From the NCBI RefSeq assembly GCF_003590145.2, contig NZ_CP060436.1:2547001-2611000 (forward strand): 64,000 bases of DNA, read 5' to 3'. The position numbers and the translations under genes are program-made. The DNA comes from Pseudooceanicola algae (lineage in GTDB: Bacteria > Pseudomonadota > Alphaproteobacteria > Rhodobacterales > Rhodobacteraceae). Positions within the stretch are counted from its first letter, which is position 1. Each line of letters opens with the position of its first letter. Below the pieces are notes generated by a model that saw only the letters and a program-made list of their open reading frames with translations, was not told the origin of the DNA and did not search any database. This document shows, one piece after another, positions 25,698-34,348 of this stretch.

Positions 25698-26533
25698 CAG
25701 GCAGCCCCTCCGCGCGTCTGCAGCTCGCCTCGCAGATAGATCCACGCCACGCCCGCTGTCATGAGATAGGCGATGAAGCCAAGCGCATTGGCGACGCCGT
25801 AATCACCGTATGCATTGATCCGCCACGCCATATCCACGGTCAGCATGGTTGGTTGCTGGGCGTTGATCATCATCGGCACCGACAGGACCGACATCATCGT
25901 CACATAACTTAGGATCAGCCCGACCATCAGGGTCCGCGAGATCTGCGGGACGATGATCCCCAACAGGATCCGGCCACGTTTCGCCCCCATGTTCTGCGCC
26001 GCCTCGATCATCGCGCGGTCCATTGCCGCCATGGCCCCGGCCACCAGAAGCGTCACGAAAGGCGTCTGCTTCCAGACAAAGGTGATCACGATGCCCCGCC
26101 AATCCAGGTAGCTGGCGGTCTGCAGCGGGGCCAGCAGGCCCAATTCGACCAGCGCATTGTTCATCATGCCGTTCTTGGCCAGGAAGGTGCGCATCACCTG
26201 CGCCGCGACCACGAAGGGAATGAAGAGCGGCCAGCGATACAGCCAGCGCAAAAGCGTCACTGCCCACCCGCTGCGCCCAAGCGTAAGGTAACCCGCGATG
26301 GCCAGCGAGAACCCCGCGATCAGCGCGGTCGCAAGGGTCACGATCACCAGCGAGAACAGGATGTCGGCGGAATAATACTCCCAGGCCTTCAGGAAATTGC
26401 CGATGCCCCAGGTCTGCGCCTCTTCCTCTCGGAATGCCCAGAGCAGCGAATAGCCAAGCGGCATCATGAACAGACCGGCCATCAGTGCCAGCGCGGGCGC
26501 GATCAGCAGAAGGGACGCTTTGGAAGAGATCAT
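25697..26533 (-). CDS. ABC transporter permease (first subunit)
   Basis: 278 residues with about six helices, starting MISSKASLLLIAPALALMAG. The EAA loop is MIEAAQNMGAKRGRILLGIIVPQI at around residues 175-198, in the PotB-like group. It pairs with the downstream permease (1-nt overlap) and with the ATPase at 27779. The gap to the upstream binding-protein gene is 50 nt. Confidence 0.92.
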   Translation of the reverse strand: MISSKASLLLIAPALALMAGLFMMPLGYSLLWAFREEEAQTWGIGNFLKAWEYYSADILFSLVIVTLATALIAGFSLAIAGYLTLGRSGWAVTLLRWLYRWPLFIPFVVAAQVMRTFLAKNGMMNNALVELGLLAPLQTASYLDWRGIVITFVWKQTPFVTLLVAGAMAAMDRAMIEAAQNMGAKRGRILLGIIVPQISRTLMVGLILSYVTMMSVLSVPMMINAQQPTMLTVDMAWRINAYGDYGVANALGFIAYLMTAGVAWIYLRGELQTRGGAA

Positions 26534-26583
26534 GCTGCCCTCCGCAGGCAGGTAGGGGCGGCGCAGGCCGCCCCCCTGAAGCC

Positions 26584-27726
26584 TCAGTTGGAGACTTCGG
26601 TTTCGTATTGATCCATCAGATCGGTGAAGAAGGGCCCAAGCGGGAAGGGCTTGGCCTTTTCCGACAGATCCGCAGGGGTCACATCGGTGAACAGCTTGTC
26701 CCAGCTTGCCTCGTCCATCGAGGCTTCGAGGTGCTGCGCGTCGATGCCCGGATACCAGTTGAACTTCTTCACGATGCCTTCGGCCTGCACCTCGGGCGAG
26801 GTGGCCAGCGCGATGAACTTGCGGGCGGCTTCGGCATGGGCCGTCTTGGCGGGAATAGCGTAGTAATAGGGCTGACCCGGCATGCCCGGCTCGGGCAGGG
26901 TGATCTTCAGGTTCGGGTTCAGGCGGCCATCGGCCTGCCAGCTGTAGAACATGTCTACCCAGACCGGGCCCATCGCGATCTCGCCACGGTTCAGCATGTC
27001 CAGCGTGCCGGCATTGCCCGGCGTGAAGGTGACGCTTTGGTTGAAAGTCTTCAGATCCGCGAGGGCCTCGGCCCAGCCGGCTTCGGCACCGGCATCATAG
27101 GGGCCTTCCATCAGGGTCTTGGGATCGCTACCGCCGAAGGCATAGATCCATGCGGTCGCAAAGGCGACGCCCGACATACCGTTCTTGATGCCGTTATAGC
27201 CAAAGGCGCCGGGGTTGGCCTCGGACCAGGTCTTGATCCCTTCGAGCGAGGTCGGGACGTCCTGCACCAAGTCGGGGTTATAGGCGATGGCGGTCTGAGA
27301 CATGAACATCGGCATCACATAGCCGTCGACATCGGTGCCAAGCGCCATTTTCGCGGCGTCCGAAGTCACCAAAGCGCCGGTTTCGATCTGATCGCGGTAC
27401 TTTTGCAGCAACCCCTCCGTCACCATTTCAGCGGTCTTCAGCTGGTTGGTCACGATCACGTCCGTGTCCCAGGTCGGCTGGTCCTTCTGGGCTGTCAGCT
27501 TCTCCAGCACCGCCTGAGAGCCGGCATCGCCGGGGCCGGTTCCGAGGGACTTGACCGTCCAGCCGGGGTTCTGTTCTTCGAAAAGCGGGCCGAGATAGTC
27601 GGTCACGTAGTCGACCATATTCTCGCTGCCGCCGGTGACGACGACAAGGGTTTCGGCCTGCGCGGCATTGGCGGTGACCAATGCAACCGCCGCCGAGGCG
27701 AAAAGCTTTGCAATTCTGGATGACAT
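26584..27726 (-). CDS. ABC transporter periplasmic solute-binding protein
   Basis: 380 residues with signal peptide MSSRIAKLFASAAVALVTANAAQA (cleavage before ETLVVV). The mature protein has the family 1 solute-binding pattern (LVVVTGGSENMVDYVTDYLGPLFEEQNPG, DVIVTNQLKTAEMVTEG, YAFGGSDPKTLMEGPYD, AMGPVWVDMFYSW). It resembles the binding proteins of iron(III), thiamine or polyamine-type importers (extracellular_solute-binding group 1/13). GGAGAAA precedes the ATG. No cysteine follows the signal, so it is a soluble periplasmic protein. Its ligand cannot be fixed from sequence; a LacI regulator next door hints at a carbohydrate-like or phosphonate-like ligand. Confidence 0.9.
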   Translation of the reverse strand: MSSRIAKLFASAAVALVTANAAQAETLVVVTGGSENMVDYVTDYLGPLFEEQNPGWTVKSLGTGPGDAGSQAVLEKLTAQKDQPTWDTDVIVTNQLKTAEMVTEGLLQKYRDQIETGALVTSDAAKMALGTDVDGYVMPMFMSQTAIAYNPDLVQDVPTSLEGIKTWSEANPGAFGYNGIKNGMSGVAFATAWIYAFGGSDPKTLMEGPYDAGAEAGWAEALADLKTFNQSVTFTPGNAGTLDMLNRGEIAMGPVWVDMFYSWQADGRLNPNLKITLPEPGMPGQPYYYAIPAKTAHAEAARKFIALATSPEVQAEGIVKKFNWYPGIDAQHLEASMDEASWDKLFTDVTPADLSEKAKPFPLGPFFTDLMDQYETEVSN

Positions 27727-27778
27727 GGTATTTCTCCGGAAGGGTCAGGGGGGAGGTCGCGGCACAAGCGGCCGCCTT

Positions 27779-28909
27779 TCAGCCGGTCGCGGCGGTCTGG
27801 GATCTTGCAGGAAACAGACTGAGCGCCGTGGCCGGCACACCCAGTTCGACAAAACTGCCGACAGGGCGTTTCTGGCTGGCATCGGCCATGAGCCGAAGCG
27901 CGCCAATTTCAACTTCGTGACGATAGGTCGACCCGAGGTAGGCGTGCTGCACCACCTTGCCGCGCAGCAGCAGGGCCTCGGCGGGGTCAGGATCGAAATG
28001 CGCCGCGTCCGAGCGGAACATCACCTGCGCCGGTCCAGTTGGCAGGCCTTCGGGCGCATGCAGGGCGGCGCGGGGCAAAGTCACCACACTGGCATCGGGC
28101 AGGGTCAGCGCAAGGCGCGCGGCCTCGGCCCGGACCTCGACCGGAAGCGCATTCGTGGCCCCCATGAAGCGCGCGACATAGCTGTTCGCCGGACGATGAT
28201 AGATCTGCTCCGGCGTGCCGATCTGCGCGATCTGCCCCTTGTTCAGGATCACCACCCGGTCCGCCATCGACATCGCCTCTTCGCGGTCATGGGTGACAAG
28301 GATCGTGGTCAGGCCAAGCCGCTGTTGCAGGGCGCGGATTTCATGGCGCATCGCGACACGGATGCCGGCATCGAGGTTCGAAAGCGGCTCGTCCAGCAGC
28401 AGCACCGGGGGATCTATCGCAAGGGCGCGGGCCAGCGCCACGCGCTGTTTCTGCCCGCCCGACAGGGCCGGGATCTTGCGCGCGGTCAACTCTCCCAACC
28501 CGACAAGCGCGGCCATCTCGGCCACGCGGCGGGTGATCTCGGCCCGGCCGGCGCCGCGCAGCTTCAACCCGTAGCCGATGTTCTGTGCCACGGTCATATG
28601 CGGCCAGAGCGCGTAGGACTGGAACATCATCGCCATGCCGCGGGTTTCGGGCGGGGTCCGGCTAAGGTCCCGGTCATCCAGAAGGATCTGCCCCTGACGC
28701 ACAGGTACGAACCCCGCCAGCGCGCGCAGCAAGGTGGTCTTGCCACAGCCCGAAGCGCCCAGCAGGGCAATGAATTCGCCCGCGCGCACCTCAAGCGACA
28801 GATCGGCGATCACATCCGTTCTGTCGTATCCCAGATGCAGACCACGCAGCGTGATCGCCTTGCCAAGGGGCGCGCGGGTCTGCGTCGTCGCGATGGGGGT
28901 CTGCAGCAT
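27779..28909 (-). CDS. ABC transporter ATP-binding protein (PotA/MalK-like with TOBE domain)
   Basis: 376 residues. It shows Walker A LLGASGCGKTTLLRALAG (about residues 49-66), Q-loop MFQSYALWPHMTV, signature ALSGGQKQRVALARALA, Walker B VLLLDEPLSNLD and H-loop LVTHDREEAMSMAD. The C-terminal 130 residues form a TOBE-type regulatory domain. It energises the two downstream permeases. It is first in the operon; the divergent LacI gene and the 18-bp palindrome at 28943 lie upstream. Confidence 0.94.
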   Translation of the reverse strand: MLQTPIATTQTRAPLGKAITLRGLHLGYDRTDVIADLSLEVRAGEFIALLGASGCGKTTLLRALAGFVPVRQGQILLDDRDLSRTPPETRGMAMMFQSYALWPHMTVAQNIGYGLKLRGAGRAEITRRVAEMAALVGLGELTARKIPALSGGQKQRVALARALAIDPPVLLLDEPLSNLDAGIRVAMRHEIRALQQRLGLTTILVTHDREEAMSMADRVVILNKGQIAQIGTPEQIYHRPANSYVARFMGATNALPVEVRAEAARLALTLPDASVVTLPRAALHAPEGLPTGPAQVMFRSDAAHFDPDPAEALLLRGKVVQHAYLGSTYRHEVEIGALRLMADASQKRPVGSFVELGVPATALSLFPARSQTAATG

Positions 28910-28942
28910 CCGGGCGGCCCTTCATAATTCTGCTACACAAAG

Positions 28943-28960
28943 TATGCACACGTGTTCATA
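28943..28960. promoter_or_regulatory. Near-perfect 18-bp palindrome, likely LacI-family operator
   Basis: TATGCACACGTGTTCATA has TATG/CATA arms around a CACGTG core, with a single mismatched pair (28947/28956). It sits in the 105-bp region between the divergent ATPase gene (start 28909) and LacI gene (start 29015). Size, symmetry and central CpG fit LacI/GalR operators. Confidence 0.65.
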
Positions 28961-29014
28961 TACGGGTAGAGCGTGACAAGGTTATGACGCCCGACCAGAA
29001 AGAAAGCTGCGCCG

Positions 29015-30031
29015 ATGAGCCCTTCCCAGCCTCCCCCCACACGCCCGCACCGCGTCACCGCGGCCGATGTCGCGAAGAAGGCCGGGGTATCGCGGTCCGC
29101 CGTATCCCGCGCCTTTACGGAGGGCACCTACCTCGACAAGGAGAAACGCGTGTCGATCCTGCAGGTTGCGGCGGATCTCGGCTATCGGCCCAACGCCCTT
29201 GCAGCGGGGTTGCAGGCGCAGGGGCGATCCAACCTGGTCGCGGTCGTCACCGGGGACCTTGCCAACCATTACGACGGAGAGATCCTTGCCAAGCTGATCC
29301 ACCGCCTCAGGGATCTGGGCAAGTGGCCCATGGTCATCGGCGGTGGCGAAATGACAGAATCGGATGTTCTCGGGGTGCTCGGCTTTCCGCTGGATGCGAT
29401 GATTCTGCGCGGCGGGTCGGTCCCGGATCAGGTCGTGGAAGAATGCCTGAAGCTGCAGATCCCGCTGATCGTCTCGGGTCGCGTGCTGGACCGTCCGGGG
29501 GTGGATTCGGTCTGCTGCGACAATGAAACCGGGGCGGAACTGGCCGTCGGGGCATTGGTCGCGGCCGGGCGACGCCGGATTGCCTATCTGGGCGGGCGGC
29601 AGGACCTGACCTCGGACCGCGAACGCCGCGCCGGGTTCGTCGCCGCAATGGCCGCTGCGGGCCTGACACCGGTCGCCTTGTTCAGCGGAGACTACAGTTT
29701 CGACGGCGGGGCCAGTCAGGCGCGCCAGCTTCTGACGCAGCATCCCCAGATCGACGGTCTGTTCTGTGCCAATGATGCGATGGCGCTTGGCGCGATTGCC
29801 ATCGCCGGGCAGGAATGCGACCGAAAGGTCCCCGAAAGCCTGTCGGTCATAGGGTTCGACGATATCGCCATGGCCCGCTGGCCCGCGATTGCCCTGTCGA
29901 CCATCCGCAACGACATGGATGAAACCGTATCTCAGATGATGCGCCTGCTGAGCGCCCGGCTTGCCGATCCCGACAGCCCATCGCGGGTCATCCGCATTCC
30001 TCCCGAATTCATTGCCAGGAATACCCATTGA
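29015..30031 (+). CDS. LacI family transcriptional regulator
   Basis: 338 residues. The N-terminal LacI helix-turn-helix (VTAADVAKKAGVSRSAVSRAF, hinge NALAAGLQAQ near residue 60) is followed by a periplasmic-binding-like effector domain (SNLVAVVTGDLANHYDGEIL, DGLFCANDAMALGAI, LSVIGFDDIAMARW). It is divergent from the ABC importer and very likely controls it through the palindrome at 28943. Its stop overlaps the TTG start of the next gene. The effector is unknown but probably the imported solute. Confidence 0.93.
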   Translation: MSPSQPPPTRPHRVTAADVAKKAGVSRSAVSRAFTEGTYLDKEKRVSILQVAADLGYRPNALAAGLQAQGRSNLVAVVTGDLANHYDGEILAKLIHRLRDLGKWPMVIGGGEMTESDVLGVLGFPLDAMILRGGSVPDQVVEECLKLQIPLIVSGRVLDRPGVDSVCCDNETGAELAVGALVAAGRRRIAYLGGRQDLTSDRERRAGFVAAMAAAGLTPVALFSGDYSFDGGASQARQLLTQHPQIDGLFCANDAMALGAIAIAGQECDRKVPESLSVIGFDDIAMARWPAIALSTIRNDMDETVSQMMRLLSARLADPDSPSRVIRIPPEFIARNTH

Positions 30032-30546
30032 ACACGGATCTTTCGCTGTGGCTGGTCCCGGCCCGGTCGCAGGCCGCGCGACTGCGCACCCGGATCGACG
30101 ATCTGGCAGCCCGGACAGGGCGGCCCGGTTTTGCGCCCCATCTGACGCTTCTGGGCGATCTGCCGGTGTCCAGAGACCGCCTGCAAGCGGCCCTGCACGA
30201 CACCGGCGATGCTGCCGCGCCCGAGATGCAGGTGCGTGCCATCGGGGCCGAGCCGCATTACTTCAAATCGCTCTATCTGGATTTCGGGACACAGCCGGAC
30301 CTCAACCGGTGGCGCGATGATATCCTTGCGCGCCTGCGGCTGGCCCCCTCGCCCTTCGCACCGCATCTCAGCCTGGCCTATGGGCCGCTGGAGCCCTGCG
30401 AAAAGGACGAAATCCAGCGCCTCGGCGATCTGATCGGCGAGACCCTCCGCCTTGAGGCGTTGCAGATTGTCCATTCGAACCGCAGCCTGCCTCCGGAGCA
30501 GTGGCGGGTTTTGTCGGAGGTCCCCTTGGCGGCAAGGCCGCGCTGA
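30028..30546 (+). CDS. 2H phosphoesterase superfamily protein (cyclic phosphodiesterase-like)
   Basis: 172 residues. Two HxT/S motifs, GFAPHLTLLGDLP (about residue 36) and SPFAPHLSLAYGPLE (about residue 110), are about 75 residues apart, the defining duplication of the 2H phosphoesterase fold (2'-5' RNA ligase, cyclic phosphodiesterase, LigT). Such enzymes open 2',3'-cyclic or 1''-2''-cyclic phosphates. No ATG fits; I used TTG 30028, which overlaps the LacI stop as TTGA and implies translational coupling. Its partnership with a LacI regulator and importer suggests processing of an imported cyclic phosphate compound (inference). Confidence 0.85.
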   Translation: MNTDLSLWLVPARSQAARLRTRIDDLAARTGRPGFAPHLTLLGDLPVSRDRLQAALHDTGDAAAPEMQVRAIGAEPHYFKSLYLDFGTQPDLNRWRDDILARLRLAPSPFAPHLSLAYGPLEPCEKDEIQRLGDLIGETLRLEALQIVHSNRSLPPEQWRVLSEVPLAARPR

Positions 30547-30570
30547 TCCCCTGCCCCCGGCGCGGCAAAG

Positions 30571-32100
30571 CTACCCCTCGGCGCGCATCCCGGCGGCAAA
30601 GCTTTCGGCCAGAGCCATGACAGCGGCATGGACAGGGCCTGCAGTGATCGCCGGAATGACCGAACTGTCAACGATCCAGAGGTTGTCGAGCCCGCGCATC
30701 CGCAGGTCCGCATCCGTCACCGAGGCCTCGTCCGCGCCCATGCGGCAGGTGCCGACGGGGTGGTGGTGGGTGATCGCACTTCGGGCGATGAAATCATCCA
30801 GGGCCGCGTCATCGGCTACGACAGGCCCCGGCAGGACCTCTTCCTGCACCCATTCCGACAGCGGCGCGCTGCGGGCGACGGCGCGGGCGCGGTCCAGGGC
30901 GATGCGGAACATCCGGCGGTCGTGGTCCGTCTGCAGGTAGCGCGGGTCGATCACCGGCTTGTCGTCGATCCGAGGCCCCGTCACATGCAGCGCGCCCCGG
31001 CTGGTCGGGTGGGTAACACCGAACAGCAGGGTAAAGGCCTCGCCCGGCGGCGGGGCATCGAACCCTTCGGCGGCACTTGGACCGACGACGCAACCGACAA
31101 CGATATCGGGCTTGCCTGTGGTGCGGGAAGGGTCAGCGGATTGGTAGGTCATGGATTCCGATAGCTGCAACCGCGACGGGGCCAGGGGCCGCGCGGATCG
31201 GTAGAGGTTCCCGGCGCCCAGCAGGTGGTCATGCAGGTTGCGCCCGATCTCGGACCGCGCGTCGCGACAGGCGATCCCGGCGGCGGACAACACCGCCGGA
31301 TCGCCATAGCCGGAGCGCATGAGCAGCAGCGGGCTGGCGATGGCGCCCATCGCCAACAGGACGCACCCTCCGGTCACCGTCCCGGGCTGACCATGTCGCG
31401 TGACCTCGGCGCCGGTCACGCGGGCACCCTGCACGGTCAGCCGGTGGACCAGCGTGTCATCAAGGACCGTCAGGTTGGGCCGGGCCAGCACCTCGGACGT
31501 CAGGTAGGCGTCGGCCACGGTGACCCGCCTGCCGTCGCGGATCATCAGGGCATTCGGCGTCGCCCCGATCATCTCGCGCCCGTTGTGATCCGCCAGACGC
31601 GGCAGGCCAAGGGCGGTCCAGCTGCGGATGTAATCGCCCACGATCGGATGGCTTTCGCCCTGCGGCAACAGGACCGGCATCGGGCCGTCGCCACCGTGCA
31701 GATCGTCCGCCCCTGTGGAACAGCTTTCAGACATGCGGAAATAGGGCAGCAGGCTGTCGTAGGACCAGCGCTGCGAGCCGGTCAGGCGCGCCCATGTGTC
31801 GAAATCCTCGGGGTGCCCGCGCACATGGGCCATGGCGTGCAGGTTGCTGGACCCGCCAAGCGCCCGGCCCCGCGCCCAGTGATGCCGCCGGCCTGCGGTG
31901 CCCGGTTGCGGTTCGGTCACGAAACCCCAGTCAAAATCCCGCCCCTGGATAAAGGGCCACATGGCAGGGCGGGCGATATCGGGGTCGTTCGGCCAGCCGC
32001 CGGCCTCGACCAGCGTGACCTCGCAGGTGGGGTCCTGCGACAGGCGGGCCGCAAGGATACAGCCGGCAGACCCGGCGCCGAGGATCAGGATATCGGTCAT
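30571..32100 (-). CDS. GMC oxidoreductase, probable pyridoxine 4-oxidase
   Basis: 509 residues. The N-terminal FAD dinucleotide motif (MTDILILGAGSAGCILAARLSQDP), the GMC signature HHWARGRALGGSSNLHAMAHVRG (about residue 73) and a C-terminal active-site region (ARSAITHHHPVGTCRMGADEASVTD, then DSSVIPAITAGPVHAAVMALAE) define the family. Several unusual stretches (LPRLADHNGREMIGATPNAL, HDHLLGAGNLYRS, ITHHHPVGTCRMG) match my memory of Mesorhizobium pyridoxine 4-oxidase, which converts pyridoxine to pyridoxal with O2. Its neighbours, a GntR regulator and a pyridoxamine-pyruvate transaminase, support that. A choline-dehydrogenase-like alcohol oxidase of other specificity cannot be excluded. Confidence 0.85.
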   Translation of the reverse strand: MTDILILGAGSAGCILAARLSQDPTCEVTLVEAGGWPNDPDIARPAMWPFIQGRDFDWGFVTEPQPGTAGRRHHWARGRALGGSSNLHAMAHVRGHPEDFDTWARLTGSQRWSYDSLLPYFRMSESCSTGADDLHGGDGPMPVLLPQGESHPIVGDYIRSWTALGLPRLADHNGREMIGATPNALMIRDGRRVTVADAYLTSEVLARPNLTVLDDTLVHRLTVQGARVTGAEVTRHGQPGTVTGGCVLLAMGAIASPLLLMRSGYGDPAVLSAAGIACRDARSEIGRNLHDHLLGAGNLYRSARPLAPSRLQLSESMTYQSADPSRTTGKPDIVVGCVVGPSAAEGFDAPPPGEAFTLLFGVTHPTSRGALHVTGPRIDDKPVIDPRYLQTDHDRRMFRIALDRARAVARSAPLSEWVQEEVLPGPVVADDAALDDFIARSAITHHHPVGTCRMGADEASVTDADLRMRGLDNLWIVDSSVIPAITAGPVHAAVMALAESFAAGMRAEG

Positions 32101-32143
32101 GGGGCGTTCCCTGCAGTTCGGGCTTCCGGATCAGGCCGCCAAT

Positions 32144-32857
32144 TCAGGCCGCATCGGTCGAGCGAGAGCCCAGCCTTCCCGTCAACTTGCGCTGCGTTCG
32201 CTCAAGGTGCTCATACATCGCCTGTTCGGCACTGTCGGGGTCGCGTTCGGCAATGGCGGCGGCGATTTCCTGATGTTCCAGATCGCGCGCACGGACGCGC
32301 TCGACGGTGGTATTGCTGTCGGAATCGCTGTCGGTAAACCGCAGCCGGGCATCGTTCTGGACCCGGTGCAGCAGGATATGCAGCTCTGACGCCAGCGAAT
32401 TGCGCGACCCGGCGGCGACGGCGCGGTGGAATTCCTGATCCGCCTGGCTGGGCGACATCCCCCCCGGCGAGGTCGAGGTTTGCACAATCCGCGCGATCTC
32501 GTCCGGCGAGGCCCGCAGCGCTGCAAGCCGGGCCAACGAGGGTTCGATCATCAGGCGCATTTCCATCACTTCCAGCGGGTTGGTGGATTGCACCAGCCGG
32601 GCGCTTGGCGTCGACTTGTCCGGCGCCGCGCGACGACCGCTTTTCGCCGGCTCGAGTTCTCCGTTGTCGCGCAGGGTCTTGAGCGCCTTGCGCAGGGTAT
32701 GACGCGACACGTCAAGCTGTTCGGACAGCCTGCGTTCCGGCGGGATCTTGGGGCTTTCCGACAGGAGGCGGCGCAGGTTCGCCAGCACCGTCTCCAGCTT
32801 GTCGTCCTGCTCGGCTCCGCCTGCGGGCTGGTCGGGCAAGTGATCCTGATCGCTCAT
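32144..32857 (-). CDS. GntR family regulator with FCD domain
   Basis: 237 residues. The N-terminal GntR winged helix is LANLRRLLSESPKIPPERRLSEQLDVSRHTLRKALKTLRDNGELE (residues 25-70), followed by a helical FCD effector domain (LEVMEMRLMIEPSLARLAALRA, DQEFHRAVAAGSRN, metal-site histidines and DLEHQEIAAAIAERDPDSAEQAMYEHLE). FCD regulators are usually repressors released by a carboxylate-type effector, often with metal. It precedes the GMC oxidase gene by 43 nt and diverges from the PPAT gene across the TTGGTTGC-box region, so it is the best candidate reader of those boxes. Confidence 0.92.
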   Translation of the reverse strand: MSDQDHLPDQPAGGAEQDDKLETVLANLRRLLSESPKIPPERRLSEQLDVSRHTLRKALKTLRDNGELEPAKSGRRAAPDKSTPSARLVQSTNPLEVMEMRLMIEPSLARLAALRASPDEIARIVQTSTSPGGMSPSQADQEFHRAVAAGSRNSLASELHILLHRVQNDARLRFTDSDSDSNTTVERVRARDLEHQEIAAAIAERDPDSAEQAMYEHLERTQRKLTGRLGSRSTDAA

Positions 32858-32957
32858 ACCTACCTCGTTCTCCTCGTCTGGCCGAAGCTTTCGGTTGCCA
32901 TGGCAGGGCAGCCATATGCCTTTTGTTTTGCAGAAGTTTGAGAGAATTGCGCCCGCT

Positions 32958-33030
32958 TTGCAACCAAAAAGTCAAATCTGGTCAGAAGTTGGTTGCCGAT
33001 TTGGTTGGCATATGGTTGGATTTGGTTGCG
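32958..33030. promoter_or_regulatory. TTGGTTGC / GCAACCAA box array in gntR-PPAT intergenic region
   Basis: GCAACCAA at 32960-32967 (inverted), TTGGTTGC at 32989-32996, TTGGTTGG at 33001-33008, ATGGTTGG at 33012-33019 and TTGGTTGC at 33022-33029. The last four are direct repeats spaced 12, 11 and 10 bp, close to one helical turn. The 14-mer TTGCAACCAAAAAG (32958-32971) recurs exactly at 41900-41913 upstream of the monooxygenase operon. Confidence 0.7.
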
Positions 33031-33153
33031 CCCCGTCTGCACACAGGGGGCGCTGGTCGCGCGGCGCCTTGCCTTACCCCTGGCCAGCCCCAAAAGGAGC
33101 CGATCGTGCAAGGGGCCGGGAAAGGCCGGACAGAAACCGACAGGATCGAACCG

Positions 33154-34338
33154 ATGAATGACAGTCTTGCCGCCACTGCGGCCCCCGCCCTTTTCACGCT
33201 GACCACCGGACCGGTGAATTGCTATCCAGAGGTCCTCTCGGCCATCGGCAAGCCGGTCCTTTACGACTACGACCCCAGCTTCCTCGAACATTATCAATCG
33301 GTTGTCCTGAAACTGCAGAAGGCCCTCGGGATCAGCACCATGCCGGTCATCCTGCAAGGCGAGCCGGTTCTGGGCCTCGAAGCGGCAGCACATGGTCTGG
33401 TCGCGCCGGGGGACAGGGTGCTGAACCTGGTTTCCGGGGTCTACGGGGCGGGCTATGGCGAATGGCTCAAACCGCTTGCGGGGGCGTTTCACGAAATCCG
33501 CGTGGGCTATGATCAGGCCATAGACCCGGCCGATGTGCAGGCCTTCCTTGCGGCGCATCTCGACACGGCCGTGGTCGCGGTCTGCCATCACGACACGCCC
33601 TCGGGGACGCTGAACCCGATCGCCGAGATCGGCAAGATCGTCCAGGCCCATGGCGCGTTGCTCATCGTCGACGCGGTGTCGTCCTGGGCAGGCATGGAGA
33701 TCGACATCGAAGGCATCGGCGCCGACCTTCTGATCACCGGCCCGAACAAATGCCTCGGCTGCCCGCCGGCCCTGTCGATCCTCACCCTGTCCGACCGCGC
33801 CTGGGCCAAGCTGGAGGCGAACCCGAAGGCGCCGCGCGCCTCTATCCTGTCGATCCTCGACTGGAAGACGGCCTGGAAGGCCAGCGAGGGCTTTCCCTTC
33901 ACCCCTTCCGTGGCCGAGATCAACGCGCTGGATGCCGGGCTCGACCGCTACCTGTCCGAAACGCCCGAAGCGGTCTGGGCCCGCCACGCCCTGACGGCCA
34001 GGGCCATGCGCGCCGGGGTCAAGGCCATGGGGCTGACCCTCTGGGCGACGGATGAAGCGATTGCCTCGCCCACCTGCACGGCCGTCAGGCTGCCCGAGGG
34101 CGTCGACGAGACCCTGTTGCGCAACCGGATGAAGCAGGATTACGGCGTGGTCATATCCTCGGGTCGGGCCGAGACCTTCAACGCCCTGGTGCGCATCGGC
34201 CACATGGGGCCGACCGCCTATCCGCTGTATGCGGTGCTGGCGCTGACGGCCCTCGGCGGGGCAATGGGCGCGCTGACGGGCAAGCCGCTCGACATCGGGG
34301 CGGGGGTCGCGGCGGCGAACCGGGTCATTCAGGGCTGA
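33154..34338 (+). CDS. ppaT: Pyridoxamine-pyruvate transaminase
   Basis: 394 residues, the family's usual length (about 393). It contains TLTTGPVNCYPEVLSAIG, VLYDYDPSFLEHY, VILQGEPVLGLEAAAHGLV, SVCHHDTPSGTLNPI-type text (AVCHHDTPSGTLNP), LIVDAVSSWAGM and the PLP lysine in ITGPNKCLGCPPA (about K203), then GVVISSGRAETFNALVRIGHMGP. These match Mesorhizobium loti pyridoxamine-pyruvate transaminase as I remember it (EC 2.6.1.30): pyridoxamine + pyruvate to pyridoxal + L-alanine. Serine-glyoxylate aminotransferases are relatives, but the HHDTPSGT and GPNKCLG context fits PPAT better. AGGA lies 8 nt upstream of ATG 33154. It is the lone plus-strand gene of the island. Confidence 0.88.
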   Translation: MNDSLAATAAPALFTLTTGPVNCYPEVLSAIGKPVLYDYDPSFLEHYQSVVLKLQKALGISTMPVILQGEPVLGLEAAAHGLVAPGDRVLNLVSGVYGAGYGEWLKPLAGAFHEIRVGYDQAIDPADVQAFLAAHLDTAVVAVCHHDTPSGTLNPIAEIGKIVQAHGALLIVDAVSSWAGMEIDIEGIGADLLITGPNKCLGCPPALSILTLSDRAWAKLEANPKAPRASILSILDWKTAWKASEGFPFTPSVAEINALDAGLDRYLSETPEAVWARHALTARAMRAGVKAMGLTLWATDEAIASPTCTAVRLPEGVDETLLRNRMKQDYGVVISSGRAETFNALVRIGHMGPTAYPLYAVLALTALGGAMGALTGKPLDIGAGVAAANRVIQG

Positions 34339-34348
34339 GGCATCCTCC

